64,000 bases of DNA from Bromus sterilis. Lineage: Eukaryota; Streptophyta; Magnoliopsida; Poales; Poaceae. This document shows positions 1-12,237 of the stretch, piece by piece (the stretch's first letter is position 1; every line of letters starts with the position of its first letter). The position numbers and the translations under genes are program-made. The notes beneath the pieces were generated by a model. That model searched no databases, was not told the DNA's origin, and saw nothing but the letters and a program-made list of their open reading frames with translations. Location of the stretch: positions 62,976,001 to 63,040,000 of the forward strand of contig OX465598.1 of NCBI GenBank assembly GCA_950022295.1, written 5' to 3'.

Positions 1-194
1 CCCACGTTCTCCATAGTGATCTACCTATTAATGTCCATTTGTAATAATTGTAATAAGAACATAAGTGTGTTGTTGTTGTCTTTATATTGTATCAAACATA
101 TTTGATATAATAAGGTTGTAATTGTATCAACATATTTGATATAAATAAGATTGTATTCTATATATTAACATGAGTTTTTCTTATTGAAAATTCT
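1..194 (+). other. AT-rich stretch upstream of the copia protease, with a two-copy repeat
   Basis: No open frame is supported here. The segment is strongly AT-rich. It carries two near-identical units of about 28 bp with a 35 bp period (87-115 and 122-149), each containing an inverted repeat around catatttgat. The T-rich end just before the protease (about 190-206) looks like an intron 3' end or simply decayed gag-pro linker. Its function is unknown. Confidence 0.4.
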
Positions 195-770
195 TTGTTT
201 TATATAGTTCTCTATGGGAACAATCCGATGGAAGAGGAATTATGCCTTGTGGACAGTGGCACCACGAACTCAATACTAAGGGAGATAAAATATTTCCAAA
301 CTCTGAAAAAGACAAATGGAGATATCTTAACTATCGCTGGACGCGACACGGTGATTGTTGGCACAGGACGTGCCATATTTACCCTCCCAAACGGTACACA
401 AGTGACAATTGAGGATGCTTTATTGTATCCCGATTCGTCCCGTACCCTAATCAGTTACCGAGATATCCGTAAAAATGGTTTTCACATTGAGACCCATGAA
501 GACAACAAAGAGGAGTATCTACTCTTCACCAAAAATCACGGATATGGCAAAGAGGTACATGAGAAAATTCCCTCTCTATCGTCTGGTTTGTACTATACGT
601 ACATCAAACCCGTAGAACATGTTGCATACAAAGTAATTTTTCAGAATGTTAACGCATTCCAAACATGGCATGATCGCCTTGGCCATCCTGGTATCGGGAT
701 GATGAGAAAAATTACTAGCAATTCCATTGGTCACAATTTGCTTGAGTCAAAAATTTCCTCAATCTTCTGA
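195..770 (+). pseudogene. pol: copia protease and GAG-pre-integrase fragment
   Basis: The fragment holds the aspartic protease motif LVDSGTTNSIL near 247-282 and then the GAG-pre-integrase signature WHDRLGHPGIGMM near 666-704. In the family the protease matures the polyprotein, and the pre-integrase domain precedes the integrase core. The first codon is not an ATG, so this is an internal piece of a longer polyprotein. A one-base insertion in the A-run at 749-753 throws the frame, and the integrase continues in another frame just downstream. Element 1 is read on the plus strand, opposite to the copia array to the right. Confidence 0.85.
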
Positions 771-1128
771 TTTTGTGTGCACATCTTGTGCCACGGGAAA
801 GCTAATTTTGAGGCCTTCGCACCTCAAAATACAAGCTGAACCACTTCAGTTTCTTAAACGAATTCAAGGAGACATCTGTGGTCCCATTCAACCATTAACT
901 GGACATTTCAGGTATTTCATGGTTCTCATTGACGCATCTACACGATGGTCACATGTGTGTCTTCTATCCACACGAAACCATGCATTTGCCAAGATAATGA
1001 GGCAAGTCATTAAGTTGCAAGCCAATTATCCTGAAAATCGAATTAAATCAATTCGAATGGACAATGCTGCAGAATTCTCCTCACGAGCTTTCAATGATTA
1101 TTGCATGGCTTTGGGGATTGAAGTTTAG
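727..1128 (+). pseudogene. pol: copia integrase core, N-terminal part
   Basis: This continues the polyprotein after the frameshift near 750. It contains the end of the zinc-binding region (CTSCATGKL) and the integrase core with GDICGPI and the second catalytic Asp in RMDNAAEF. In the family this enzyme joins cDNA ends to host DNA. An in-frame TAG at 1126-1128 ends the open frame, and a TAA at 1171-1173 follows in the same frame. The homologous protein clearly continues beyond both stops. The copy is broken, and no functional enzyme is expected. Confidence 0.85.
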
Positions 1129-1206
1129 CACTCTGTTCCATATGTCCATACACAAAATGGTTTGGCTGAATAACTGATTAAGAGGATCAAACTCATTGCA
1201 AGACCT

Positions 1207-2712
1207 TTGTTAATGAATTGCAACTTGCCAACCTCATGTTGGGGTCACGCCATTTTACACGCTGCTGACTTGATACAACTGAGGCCAACTGCATATCACA
1301 GTACTTCCCCTCTGCAAATGGTACGTGGATATCCTCCAAGCATTTCCCATCTGCGCAAGTTCGAATGTGCTACATACATCCCGATCTCACCACCACAGCG
1401 GACATCTATGGGCCCACACAGGAAACTGGGGATCTATGTGGGGTACAAATCGCCGTCGATTATCAAGTACCTGGAACCCCTTACTAGGGATCTATTCACA
1501 GCCCGTCACGCTGATTGCATATTTAATGAGGAGCATTTTCCGGCATTAGGGGGAGATTTCAAGTACCAGAAAGAATGCCCGGAAATTGATTGGAATGCTC
1601 AAGCCATTTCACACTCTGATCCACGTACTCATGAGACCGAACTCCAAGTTCGGAAAATCATAAATTTGCAACATCTTGCAAATAATCTGCCAGATTCATT
1701 TACTGATCTAAAAGGTGTTACAAAATCATTGAATCCAGCCAGAAATGCGCCCGAAAGAGTGGAGGTACCAATAAAAACCACTCAACTCCCTGTTTCTAAA
1801 AAGTGGGGGAGTAGTACGACCTCTAACCTGGATCCTGCTTCTAGCAAGAAGTATAGGAAATCGAGGAGAAAAACCTCCGAGACAGTAAATGCAAGTCAAC
1901 TCAACCTTGACAAACACCTGATGGGTAGTATACACCCAGTGGATGGGCAACCTCCACAACCCAGCTCCAGCATGCACATACTGGCTGGGACATCGGAACA
2001 CCCAGACTCACACATATTGGGAAATCATGAAGAGTCATCAAGGGTGCAGGAGATATCCACCAACTATATTGATTCTGGAGAATCATTTGATCGTAAGTCT
2101 ACGATTGTCGACACTTACTTTTCTGCTACAATTGCAAATACCCTTCTCAATGATCATGATCCTAGGACCATCATCGAGTGTGAAAAACGCGCTGACTGGT
2201 CTCAATGGAAGGATGCAATACAAGCAGAATTAGCCTCGCTTAATAAAAGAAAGGTATTCACTGAAGCAATACCTACACCTCCGAATGTTTTCCCTGTGGG
2301 ATTCAAATGGGTGTTCATCCGGAAACGGAATGAGAACAATGAGGTGGTGAGATACAAAGCAAGGCTCGTAGCACAAGGTTTCACGCAGAGACCTGGCATT
2401 GATTTCAATGAAACATATTCTCCAGTTATGAGTGGTATCACATTCCGATATCTTATTTCTTTGGCAGTACAAAATCATCTATCTATGCAGTTGATGGATG
2501 TCGTGACCGCATATCTTTACGGGTCACTAGATTCGGACATTTACATGAAGGTTCCCGATGGAATCTCTATCCCGAATGCAAGTGCTAAACGCAACATGTA
2601 TTGTGTTAAACTGAACAAGTCTCTTTATGGCTTGAAACAGTCGGGGCGGATGTGGTACAACCGACTAAGTGAGTTCCTTCTTCAGAAAGGCTACTCCAAC
2701 AGTGATGATTGA
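1207..2712 (+). pseudogene. pol: copia integrase C-terminal part and reverse transcriptase, N-terminal half
   Basis: The frame is the same as the preceding integrase piece. It starts with the integrase C-terminal region (NLPTSCWGHAILHAADL). A hydrophilic linker of about 250 residues follows, and then reverse transcriptase with FKWVFIRKRNENNEVVRYKA, ARLVAQGF, QLMDVVTAYLYG and KSLYGLKQSGRMWY. These are standard copia RT blocks. A TGA at 2710-2712 and another at 2743-2745 interrupt RT shortly before its active site. The linker is long but typical for this group. It is inactive as it stands. Confidence 0.88.
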
Positions 2713-2760
2713 CCATGTGTCTTCATCAAGAAGTCCTCTACATGATTTTGCATCATTTCT

Positions 2761-3831
2761 GTGTATGTTGATGATCTCAACATCATTGGCAACGCACATG
2801 ACATTGATGAAGCACGCAATCACCTCAAGATGGAATTTGAGATGAAAGATTTGGGTAAAACCAAATTTTGCTTAGGTATTCAACTTGAGCATCTTCCATC
2901 AGGAATCATGGTACACCAAGCTGCCTATATCCAGAAAATATTGGAGAAATTCAATATGGACAAATCCTATCCATCGAAAACTCCTATGGTGGTTCGCTCT
3001 CTAGACGTAGAGAAAGATCCGTTCAGACCGAGGGATGATGGAGAAGAGATTTTGAAACCTGAAGTTCCATATCTCAGTGCTATTGGAGCGCTTATGTATC
3101 TTGCAAATTGCACAAGACCAGATCTTGCTTTTGCGGTGAATCTACTTGCTAGACATAGCGCAACACCTACCAAATGCCATTGGTCAGGTGTGAAGAATGT
3201 TTTTCGATATCTCCAAGGCACTAAGGATCTTGGGCTGTTCTTCCAGTTCCAGAGAAATATGGACTTCAATATGATTGGATACACTGATGCTGGCTATCTA
3301 TCTGACCCCCATAATGCCAGATCACAAACCGGCTTTGTGTTTCTACATGGTGGGACTGCTATATCATGGAAGTCTTCGAAACAGACTCTGGTAGCAACGT
3401 CCACAAATCATTATGAGATAATAGCATTATATGAAGCATCACGTGAGTGCGTTTGGCTTCGCAGAATGATAAACCACATACAACAGTCATGTGGAATTGG
3501 TTCTATCGAATCACCGACTATTATCTATGAAGATAATACAGCTTGTGTTGCTCAAATGCAAATAGGTTACATCAAGAGAAACATCACTAAGCATATCGCT
3601 CCTAAGCTGTTTTTCCCCCATGAACTTCAGAAAAGCGGGGAAATAAATATCTTGCAAGTTAAATCATGCGAGAATCTTGCTGATTTATTTACCAAGTCTT
3701 ACCAAATTCTACATTCCAGAAATATGTTCATGAAATTGGTATGCGACGACTTCGGGACTTGCAAGTATCAGGGGGAGTCTCATCTTGAGACACCTCTGCC
3801 CATAACATCACATTATATTGTCTCTTTGTGA
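2761..3831 (+). pseudogene. pol: copia reverse transcriptase active site and RNase H
   Basis: The piece opens with the catalytic YVDD (2764-2775) in YVDDLNIIGN and runs through the RT thumb. It then enters RNase H, with GYTDAGYLSD, TGFVFLHGG, ISWKSSKQ, an altered TSTNHYEI block (Tyr where Ser or Ala-Glu is usual), and EDNTACVAQM. A frameshift near 3694-3705 moves the natural C-terminus into another frame, whose stop is TGA 3786-3788. The last 40 or so residues of the open frame are therefore not native. The polypurine tract follows within about 170 bp. Confidence 0.9.
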
Positions 3832-3953
3832 TTTTGTACCTTAGGTTCTCTTGAAGATCTTATCAAGAACTATTTAAAGGAGAATACTCTAAGATGATGG
3901 CACTACCCAGATGATCGTAGGATGATCGTGGGATGACTCTACATGGTCAAGCG

Positions 3954-3967
3954 TACATTAGGGGGAA
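3954..3967 (+). other. polypurine tract of copia element 1
   Basis: A purine-rich run containing agggggaa lies immediately before the LTR start TGTTGAG. In LTR elements this site primes plus-strand DNA synthesis. Its position between the end of RNase H and the LTR fits that role. Confidence 0.7.
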
Positions 3968-4176
3968 TGTTGAGATTTATTATATTAGGATAAAAGGGAT
4001 AAATCTCCCCTTGCCCAACCGTTGTGCGGTTCTTCTCTTCTTCTACTGACGCATCCCCTCGAACGGACGCGCTCCTTCCGCAATGGGCGCCCGTTCCTTC
4101 TCATGTCGGTTGTACCTAGTATAAATTGTACATTCATTCTCAGATCAATGCAAGGTTTTTCATTTCAATCTTCACA
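3968..4176 (+). repeat. 3' LTR of copia element 1 (209 bp)
   Basis: The LTR starts with TGTTGAGATT and ends with TTCACA, giving TG...CA termini directly after the polypurine tract. A TATAAAT box lies at 4120-4126, which is about right for a promoter in so short an LTR. The right end is inferred from the terminal dinucleotide, because no second copy is present in the window to fix the border. Confidence 0.65.
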
Positions 4177-4479
4177 AACGTCATGAATTTTGGCGTTGGA
4201 GGAAGCTACAAGACGCCGCCAGATGCATGTAACGATTCAATCTTTGCCATGTGATGCTCCAGGGATGCAACGCCGTAGACATTGGCGTTGCTCAGTGCTT
4301 GGACACGCCATGATGCTTAACGTTACATAACATGGTCAGATTGTGCTATTGTTTTCAGATAGGTTTATTTTGTGCTAATCTTTTCATTAAAGGTTAAAAC
4401 AGTGATTTCGTCCACAACCAAACTAATCTAATCAACCCCGCGCGTCATTGGTCACCCGATGATTCGCTAATAAGATCGG
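4177..4479. other. unassigned 303 bp between two copia elements
   Basis: No open frame or recognised element is seen. Between 4191 and 4310 the motif ggcgt or its complement acgcc occurs five times, in both orientations, inside an imperfect inverted arrangement running from aacgt at 4177 to aacgtt near 4320. This resembles subterminal repeats of a DNA transposon fragment or MITE, but no terminal sequence or TSD was recognised. The last five bases before the next LTR are atcgg. Confidence 0.35.
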
Positions 4480-7400
4480 TGTTGGGGTTCGGGGCAGAAA
4501 ACACAAATTTTTCATAACCTACGAGACCCATACCCAAGACCTATGCTATGGCGATGCAAGTAACGGACAGAAATAGATCACATACCAGTATGTAGTCCGT
4601 TAAGCGGGAAACGTTCCCGCATGAACGTGGTTGGTGTAGTCGTACCGGCAATCCCCGATGCCGCGCAGATCCACGATGACTCCTGTAGCCACCCGATCCT
4701 TGTAGACCGATGACGATGAAGTAGCACCACAAGTGTAGTGCCTCGCGGGATTATACACATACAGTATACCCGACGTCTCTCCGGGCTCCGAACCAGTAGA
4801 GCAGCGGAAAGAAGATGGATTCGGATCCCGATTCCAGCAGCACGACGGCGTGCGTATAGTGGAGAAATTCTCAACCAAGTGTAGACTCCAAACAAGGGGA
4901 GTCCACTCGAGGAAGGAGAAAGGAGGGAGAGAGAGATGAGAACTTATCTCAAAAATATGATGAATAAAAGGGCACCTCTACCCCTCCTTATATAGGCCAA
5001 GGAGGGGTGCCACCCCCCCCCACTTCCGGGGTGGGACTAATCCCAAGGGAGGGGGGTGGCACACCAATTAAAGGGGGTGGGCCCCCTCATGGCGCCATGG
5101 CCCATGGGGGAGGACTCCCTCTCCCCCTAATGGGCCCTATGAGGCCCATATGCCTTTTAATTACTTTTTAAGTATATTTAATTATATTTTAATATTTAAT
5201 TCAGATAATTAAATAATAAACATTAATTAAACATTATTAAATACATTTTGAACCTTAAAATACCCGGAACAACTTCCGGCCTTCATCGGAACAATTCCGG
5301 TCATCACCGGAACAATTCCGGTGTTCTCTCCAATTTCTCCGGTGATCCCGAATCAATCCTTACTGCGTCGAGTACCCATAAGTCTAACACCCTACGGTCC
5401 GGGAAACAACAGACATGATCGAGACAATTCTCATTGATCAATGACTAATCAATTGGACCTGGTTACAATCCTTGATAGCCCCTGCGCTTCCATCGAATGA
5501 ACTTCAATCACTGTTGGATCCGTTAACCGTGTGCATGTTCCCTTTGTCCTATGGTACTTTGCTTGTCCGAGGTTTGATCATCGGTATCCTATATACCTAG
5601 TTCGTCCTCTTTCTCAACAAACAAGTTTACTCGTTCCCGTGATATTACAAATCCGTGACCTAGTCACACGTTTGAAAACTTTATGATGCAATATCACCGA
5701 GTGGGCCCAGACTACCTATCCGTCACACGGATGGACAAATCCCGCTTTGATCTATTTGCATACTCATCAACCATCTATTTCGGAATACTGTTAGTCAAAG
5801 TATGTGATCAGAGGGGGAGGGGGTGAATGATCACTTCAAAATTTTACATGAAACTATGAAGTGAAGCATAACTCAGTAACCGAAGAGATTCAACAGAAGG
5901 GTAAACATTGAAGTAGAACATGATTGAAGCATAACATGGCGAATCAAAAGCATCGAATCAATTGCATTGAAGCATATCACTGAAGCAATTGATAAACTGA
6001 ATGTAAGTGCGGAAAGTAAAACGAACTCTTGACTCGGCGATGTTTGTTCGACCAGTTCACACTCTGCAAAGTGCTACGTCTGGTTGGAGGGACTTGTGAT
6101 TGAACACAGGAGCTAACCTCTCTCCGTCCGTATCTCCACTGCACCAATCTCCTTGAGCTTGGTCAGTTCTTCACTCGTGGTTGATTATTGAGGAAATCAC
6201 CGAAACCTTTGACAAACTGGATTTCGAGGCGACAATAACTCTTCGCTCTCTGAAGAACAACTCTTTAACCGTCTAGGAGAATTGAAGTTCTCCAAGATAA
6301 AAAGGATAGCAAACTTCTTCCTAAGTCATAATGAATCAACTCAGATCAATAGGACTTATGCTTCTGTGGATGGGTTTTTGATATGCTTCGGTGGGGTTGC
6401 CCTCTCTCTCTCCTCTGTTAGGAATTAATCTTGGAGCAGCCACCGGCCAATGAGGGCTGGGGTGGCGTATTTATAGGTGGCAATCCCTAGGTGCGAAATG
6501 ACTGAAGTGACCCGGTGTGACAGCTTGACACCTGTCCCCAACGGTCATATTTCCAATCAAAGCGCAACTTTACTTGCGGTCCAAGTAAAGCTGACTCACG
6601 GACTTGGTTCTGCTTCAGGAGCCGAAAGAACAAAGTCTTTGCTGGTGAAGCATTACCTAGCTCACATGAGATTTCTTCAACTCTGGCTTCTCACTGGTTT
6701 AGATTCGATCTGAGTCTTTTCATCAAGACCTTCGGAGTATATTTACTAAACCCCTCTTGATAGTACGGTTTTTCCTACGACTCAAAGAAGTAAAAAGAAC
6801 TACGCAAAAACAACTAAGTCTTGCGCCATCTTAATCATCTTCTTCGATGAGGCGTGCTTCAGGATTCCTTATCTTTTTAGGGGTCGACATCCGTGATGAG
6901 CTTCACTCCAGAGGATATGCTTCGATAAATGGGTAAATCTTCGTTGAAGCTTTATCACCAACCTATAATTTCAGAAACCTAACCATCTGATTCACACTAG
7001 AAAACTTGTTAGTTCCTCTACTGTTTTGACCAACAATATCCAAAACTCATGAGGGAATAACTTTGCTCTTACAAATACCCAAAGTGCACCGTTATAGCTA
7101 GCATATTTCAGTCAGGCGGTGGGATACAAATCAAAGTCTCCTCACATATGACAATTACGTATGATCATTACGGTCAAAGGATCTGGTTACTACGTTATAG
7201 TTATCGCAATGTCGAACTATGTGACTTGATCACATCGCAGCACTTCTGGTGGGTGTATGTCCATCATATCATTATCCAATGATACGACTCCATTGTCAAC
7301 AGACGCCATTGTCTCATGATCAGGAAACCTTGATCATCAATCGCCCAATGGACTAGTATACTAGGGTTTACTAGGGACATGGTTGTTTGTATACCACACC

Positions 7401-7513
7401 TGTATTAATGTTTCCGCTTAATACAGTTATAGCATAGTATCAAACGTATTATTTACTAATGGAATATGCTCGATAAAACATATTTTATTTGCCTCTAGGG
7501 CACATTCCCAACA
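4480..7513 (-). repeat. LTR1: Angela/BARE-type copia 3' LTR, split by a solo LTR
   Basis: On the plus strand it reads TGTTGGGGTTCGGGGC... to ...CATTCCCAACA, the reverse of a minus-strand LTR. The polypurine tract of interior A follows directly (gtctcccacttgcac, reversed). Once the nested insertion at 5789-7073 and its TSD copy are removed, the length is about 1744 bp, close to the uninterrupted copy at 52388-54182. A TATA box on the minus strand lies at 4987-4996. The flanking five bases on the left are atcgg; the matching right flank of the array is lost. Confidence 0.9.
5789..7073 (+). mobile_element. solo LTR nested in LTR1 (1285 bp, TSD aatac)
   Basis: The insert begins TGTTAGTCAAAG and ends CTCTTACA, and is flanked by the direct repeat aatac at 5784-5788 and 7074-7078. 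The uninterrupted site is visible in the related LTR at 53743-53747, so both borders are exact. A TATA-like box (tatttatagg, 6469-6478) suggests plus orientation. No coding region is present, so this is a solo LTR left by recombination. A run of gagggggagggggtgaat near the start is like some copia LTRs, but I cannot name the family. Confidence 0.9.
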
Positions 7514-8500
7514 GTCTCCCACTTGCACTAGAGTACAAATAATCTAGTTGCATTTTCTCTGGATCATAACTCCTTATTGATCATGCTTGCCCGTGGAAGA
7601 GGTTGTATCAACGGTCTGGGTACTATTCAGAACCGTATGTCCTTTTGCAAATCATAATGTCACCTAATTTGACATTCCTTCATTATCCACTATAATGATG
7701 AGGTATATATATTTGGCGGTGAAGTGAGACTTCGTTTGCTGTGTCATAGAAATGACATCCGGTGGGTCACGCGGACTTTCCCATAGTCATGCACACTTGA
7801 AACTTACTCAATCAGAAGTCGAACTTCTTAAGCCATAATATAACTCCTGCTACTTCTAAAGCAGCCACATCAATGTAGATTCAATCCTCAGTGCATTGTA
7901 TGCAACTTTGATGTCTAACCAAGTTTCTTTCAACGTAGGCATTCATTAGTATGATATCTCAATTTTCTAGGTTAGTGTCAAAGCTTGAACCAGCATAACA
8001 TTTATGGTCAAGTCCACTATCCTTTACAAATTTGAGATGTATCCTCAGTTCTCTTCAGACACTGAAGGATAAATTTAACTCTTTGTTCAATGATTTACTC
8101 ATAAATCATATCACAGCATGTTCTCACTACTAAGAACTTGGGTCACATTACGTCGAGTACATAACTCTGGTTTTATATGAAAGAACCTATGACAAAGGCA
8201 TAGAGGATCCAACACATCCATTTCTTTCATTTACCATTAACCATTGTTCTTGTACTAAGATTAACTCAACACTTCTCTTGGATATACAAGTAAGGACCAC
8301 TTCTTGACTTGTCCCATTCTGAACTCCTTCAGAATCTTATCCAGGAAAGTATTACGACTCAATGTTATTAAACACATATCTATCTTAATAGATCTTCAAT
8401 GCTTAATACTTATTCATCTTCATTTATGAAAGATTCAAATAATCATTAACACCAACTGCACCATTCATAATATGTTATCCATATATGAGAATGTTATCAT

Positions 8501-8775
8501 GCTCCCACTCAAATATGTCATGCACATATTAAGTTATAGGATAACACTCATATTGCTCCCACTCAAATATGTCAGCCACATATAAGACAAGGATAACATC
8601 CACATGACTCCCACTTTAGATATGTCAGACACATATTAAGTTCAGGATACTAACCACATGGCTCCTACTCAAATATGTCATTACATATAAGTCTAGGATA
8701 ATACTCCCATAGCTCCCACTCAAAATATGTCGTCTACATATTAAGTTTCAGGAAACTATTCAGCTCCCACTCAGT
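8501..8775 (-). repeat. tandem repeat derived from the RT active-site coding segment
   Basis: Six starts of a gctcccactcaaatatgtca-type unit occur at 8501, 8555, 8607, 8661, 8712 and 8763, a period of 51-54 bp. Each full unit matches the stretch of interior X (16141-16191) that encodes the RT YVDD box and the residues next to it on the minus strand. The flank after the last unit also matches X, so this is a local amplification inside decayed pol rather than an unrelated satellite. Confidence 0.8.
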
Positions 8776-11308
8776 TTCATGCAAATGCATGTTTCCTCGA
8801 TATTTTGGTTAAGTCAAAAATCCTTTGATCATCCATAAAAATGAGAATTCAGTTTACGAGACACTAGTATCCATATGTTTTTCCAAAACCTTCTTGTTGT
8901 ACCAATTACAACACTTCTTCAGATACAGGATTTGAGGAAGTCACGGTATTGATAACAATCCTGGATCAATCGTAGTGAATATCCCTTTGACTCAAGCATT
9001 GCTACACATTGTAGTCAACCCATTGAATTTGTCAGAAACAATCTTTGTGACAAACCAATCTTGACGTCCCTTTGATGTTCACATTTATTCCTCATAACTC
9101 TGAAGTTATTGTGAATATCAAGTAACCTCCTTACTTGATAAGATTCAAGCAATCTTAAATGTAAATCAACATAGGATTTCATGACTCGTAGTCATATCTC
9201 GTACTTAGGTCCACCATCGCTTCTTTGTAGTTCGTAGGAATGTCTTGTTCCATTAACATGACAAGTGAATCATGAATATCATTTTGCACCAGGGGCAAAT
9301 ATATATTCTTGAATCCTACCTTTCTCAGTAAAAAGCTCCTATCAGAAGATCATGATCATTATCATTAGTTTCACCTCTTATTGTAGATCTTTGCTTCCAG
9401 AACATATTCCGTTGCACTACTCTGACATTTGGAGGCAAGGTCAATTACCTTGGTTGAACTTTCACTTTTCTTCCATTACCACATTTATCAAGAACAATTC
9501 TTGACAAACACCAAACATAGCAATACAAGTTTTGCTCCTATTGGTTCTAGTTGTGGAAGATGCATCCATAGTTGTCTAAGGATACACTTACAAAGATAAT
9601 TTATCTTACATAAATCAAGCTTCCTAGAAACCACAACACACCATGACATATATAGTGTTGGTTTCCACGAACTCAGATGGTTCCCTATGCTGAAGTGAGT
9701 GTTTTCATATTAAATTAATAACTCTAAACAATAATAACGTAACTTGGTAAGAGATAACTTAGAACATACACTTTTCGATAGAATATGATCACAATGTTCA
9801 GGCACGTCAATCATATTGAAGTGTCTCAAGACATTGCAATTTGTGGAACAACTTTCACACAAGTCTTTATGCCCAAGACTAACTCAAAACATTTGTCACT
9901 TTGATCAAATCGTAGAGACTTGTCTTTCTTGTTAATTTAATATCCATCTTTACTCTGAAATCCCTTTTGATCATATCAAATTATTTCAGACTCATGTTTC
10001 ATTAGTGAATACAAATATTCATCTAAGTCCACATACGAAGTTCATGAAATAATGAAATTCACCACATGCTGACATACGATACATCACAATGTATGATACT
10101 CAACAATCAGTACACATTCCGTTTACCAGAATGCGAGGTTTTAGTCATCTCACCTAAAAGGCATGGTTTGTATGTGTCAAGAGATCAAGTATCTTAAGAC
10201 ATCATCATACCATTCATGACTTATACTGTAGTGTCATTATTAAGTCTGGATATTTCTTGCCATTACAATATTTCTTATAAATGATCAAACAACTATCATC
10301 AATATAAGAATAACTCATTCATTATCGTAATGTGACCATAAGAGATATCATTCATAAAAGGAGAACAACTGACTTGTTTCTCACTAATATGAATAATTGT
10401 CTTTGCGAGATGCAAGACACACTAATAAAGTCCTCATTCAAACGATCATAAAATTTATTCATATATTAATCAATTGATAGATGTAGAGGGAGAGTGTTGT
10501 CGACCATCAACTATCTTGATTGCCGTCAGCACACATTGTCACCTCATCCCTTCCAAGCCACTCTCAGGCAGTAAGTTCAAGCATCGAATACTTAATCAAC
10601 CGCAATTAGTGTTTCGTGGGAAAGACATTTATAACTCGTATATCAAATATACCTTCTCCGTCAATGACTATTCCTGCATTGGTTCTACTCTTAAAGTTCT
10701 TGACTTTAACCATGACCTCATGACAGGTGAACGATTCTCCTTCATGACATAGTCCAGACATGGTCTTTGTAACTGGGAGGAAGCGGACGCAACTCCCTAG
10801 TTATCGCAAAGTAACCAGTCATTCAGTAGTCCAAGTTATACACAAGGTGTTCCATGTATCTTATACGTTTTCCAAGTGACTTTCTCAGCAGGTTGTTCCT
10901 TCCACCATAGTTGAAAGAAACCCCGTCCATATACTCATATTCCATTACTCTGATTTGTGACCAAGTGCTTTCAAGTTCACCTAGCACGTCATACGTGTTG
11001 GTTAACATGCATTCACAATTCTGATTCCATAGAATGAATTATGGTGTATTGGACAGTCATTCATAAGTGACGGTGAGTACGATACTCATCATCATCTTCC
11101 TTGAATACGGAGTTATCAGGTGTATCTCCTAGCAGTTCTTCGTATTATGTTTAGCAAGTCATTACTAATGAGTATGTCTCTAATGGTGTTGGCACACATC
11201 AATGAAGTAAGACCCATTTACCTTAAGTTCTATCATACTAAAAGAGCCATAGTTCTAAACATTGGTATGATGTTATCTAGAATGATATTTTCTAAGACAT
11301 GAAGATTA

Positions 11309-12221
11309 AGTTCATAATATGGAGTTTCAATTTGATCTCAAAATTCAAGAAAGCTCCCACTTAGATAAACACCTCTCAATTTTACTAAGTGATTACACAA
11401 TCCCAGCCCCCATACCTCCCCCGATCGTCGCGACCATCAGTATGCAAACCAGGTAGGCCTCTAAGCCAATCACATCAGGCATGTGACTCGCGCTCGACCT
11501 TTTGGTCTCCTGTGTTCCATGCCCGCATCTACATACATCAAGCCTGCCAATCGAACCTTAATTTTAGTTGTTCAGCAAGGCCATATCTGCATATGCCAGG
11601 CTTGCCGAACCCAACCTCATGCGAACTCCGTTTAATATGTAGGACAACTCCGGTATGTATGGAGCATCAAGCCATATGGGAGAACCTTCCAGGCGGTGCC
11701 CACCAAGGGAGAACACAATGTTGGTATTGTGAGAGATGGTCCTGTTTCGTGCTACCGTCGATATATCTAGCATACTAGCATAAAACATGAAGTAAAACTG
11801 TAAATCATACAACCTATGATCGCCCTTACATGCAAATTAAAGTTAAAAACACCTTTCAACTTTATTTTGCAAGTTTTACGTGGCTGCTAGGGGTTTCGAG
11901 AAAAGAACCGCTTTCTATCCTGCGAAAACAAGCCACAACTCCAATCCCACAATTGTCTCTATTACACCCCTGTCGGGGCCCTCCGTTGCAAACATCTTCG
12001 CATCGCTAATGCAGAGAGACAGACACCCCCAGCCACTTTATATGGTACAAGCCATATGTCAAGCGTGGAACCAGTCTCGCGTAAACGCGTAAGGTCGGTC
12101 GGGGGCCGCTTCATCAAACATTGCTGCAACGCTAAATGAGTACACGTGAGAGGGTAACAATTGGAGAATTGATGCCCACATACTAGATGTGTTCTATCCG
12201 TACAATACATCTACGCATAGC
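11309..12221 (-). other. leader of interior A
   Basis: This is the untranslated leader between PBS and gag position, read on the minus strand. It aligns throughout with 19234-20146, the leader of interior X, at roughly 95% by eye, with a more variable patch at 11815-11960. It contains open frames of 129 and 82 codons that also exist in X, but most base differences change amino acids, so I do not call genes. Confidence 0.75.
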
Positions 12222-12237
12222 CTTGCTCATGATACCA
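12222..12237 (-). other. primer binding site of interior A
   Basis: On the minus strand this reads TGGTATCATGAGCAAG, one base after the LTR end. It resembles the usual initiator-Met tRNA complement TGGTATCAGAGC with one extra T. Interior X carries the same variant. Confidence 0.7.

Larger units (their letters stand above)
1..4176 (+). mobile_element. Ty1/copia retrotransposon, 3' part (element 1)
   Basis: This is a plus-strand copia element entering from the left edge. The domain order protease, GAG-pre-integrase, integrase, reverse transcriptase, RNase H is the copia order. A purine-rich tract and a short 3' LTR ending at 4176 follow. The 5' LTR and most of gag are absent, so the left TSD cannot be seen; the five bases after the LTR are aacgt. 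The reading frame holds two frameshifts and four in-frame stops, so the copy is dead. The lineage may be Ivana/Oryco-like, judged from recalled similarity to grass copies only. Confidence 0.9.

Noticed and set aside
8501..8775. Regular repeats that could suggest a CRISPR-like array
   Set aside because: Units are imperfect, directly adjoining and derived from a retrotransposon pol; the genome is a plant and there are no spacers.
10474..10752. 92-codon open frame in interior A
   Set aside because: It is on the strand opposite to the element, with no recognisable domain; chance frame in decayed sequence.
11389..11778. 129-codon open frame on the plus strand in the A leader, also present at 19313-19702 in X
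   Set aside because: It is antisense to the element, and most of the base differences between the two copies change amino acids, so there is no sign of selection for a protein.
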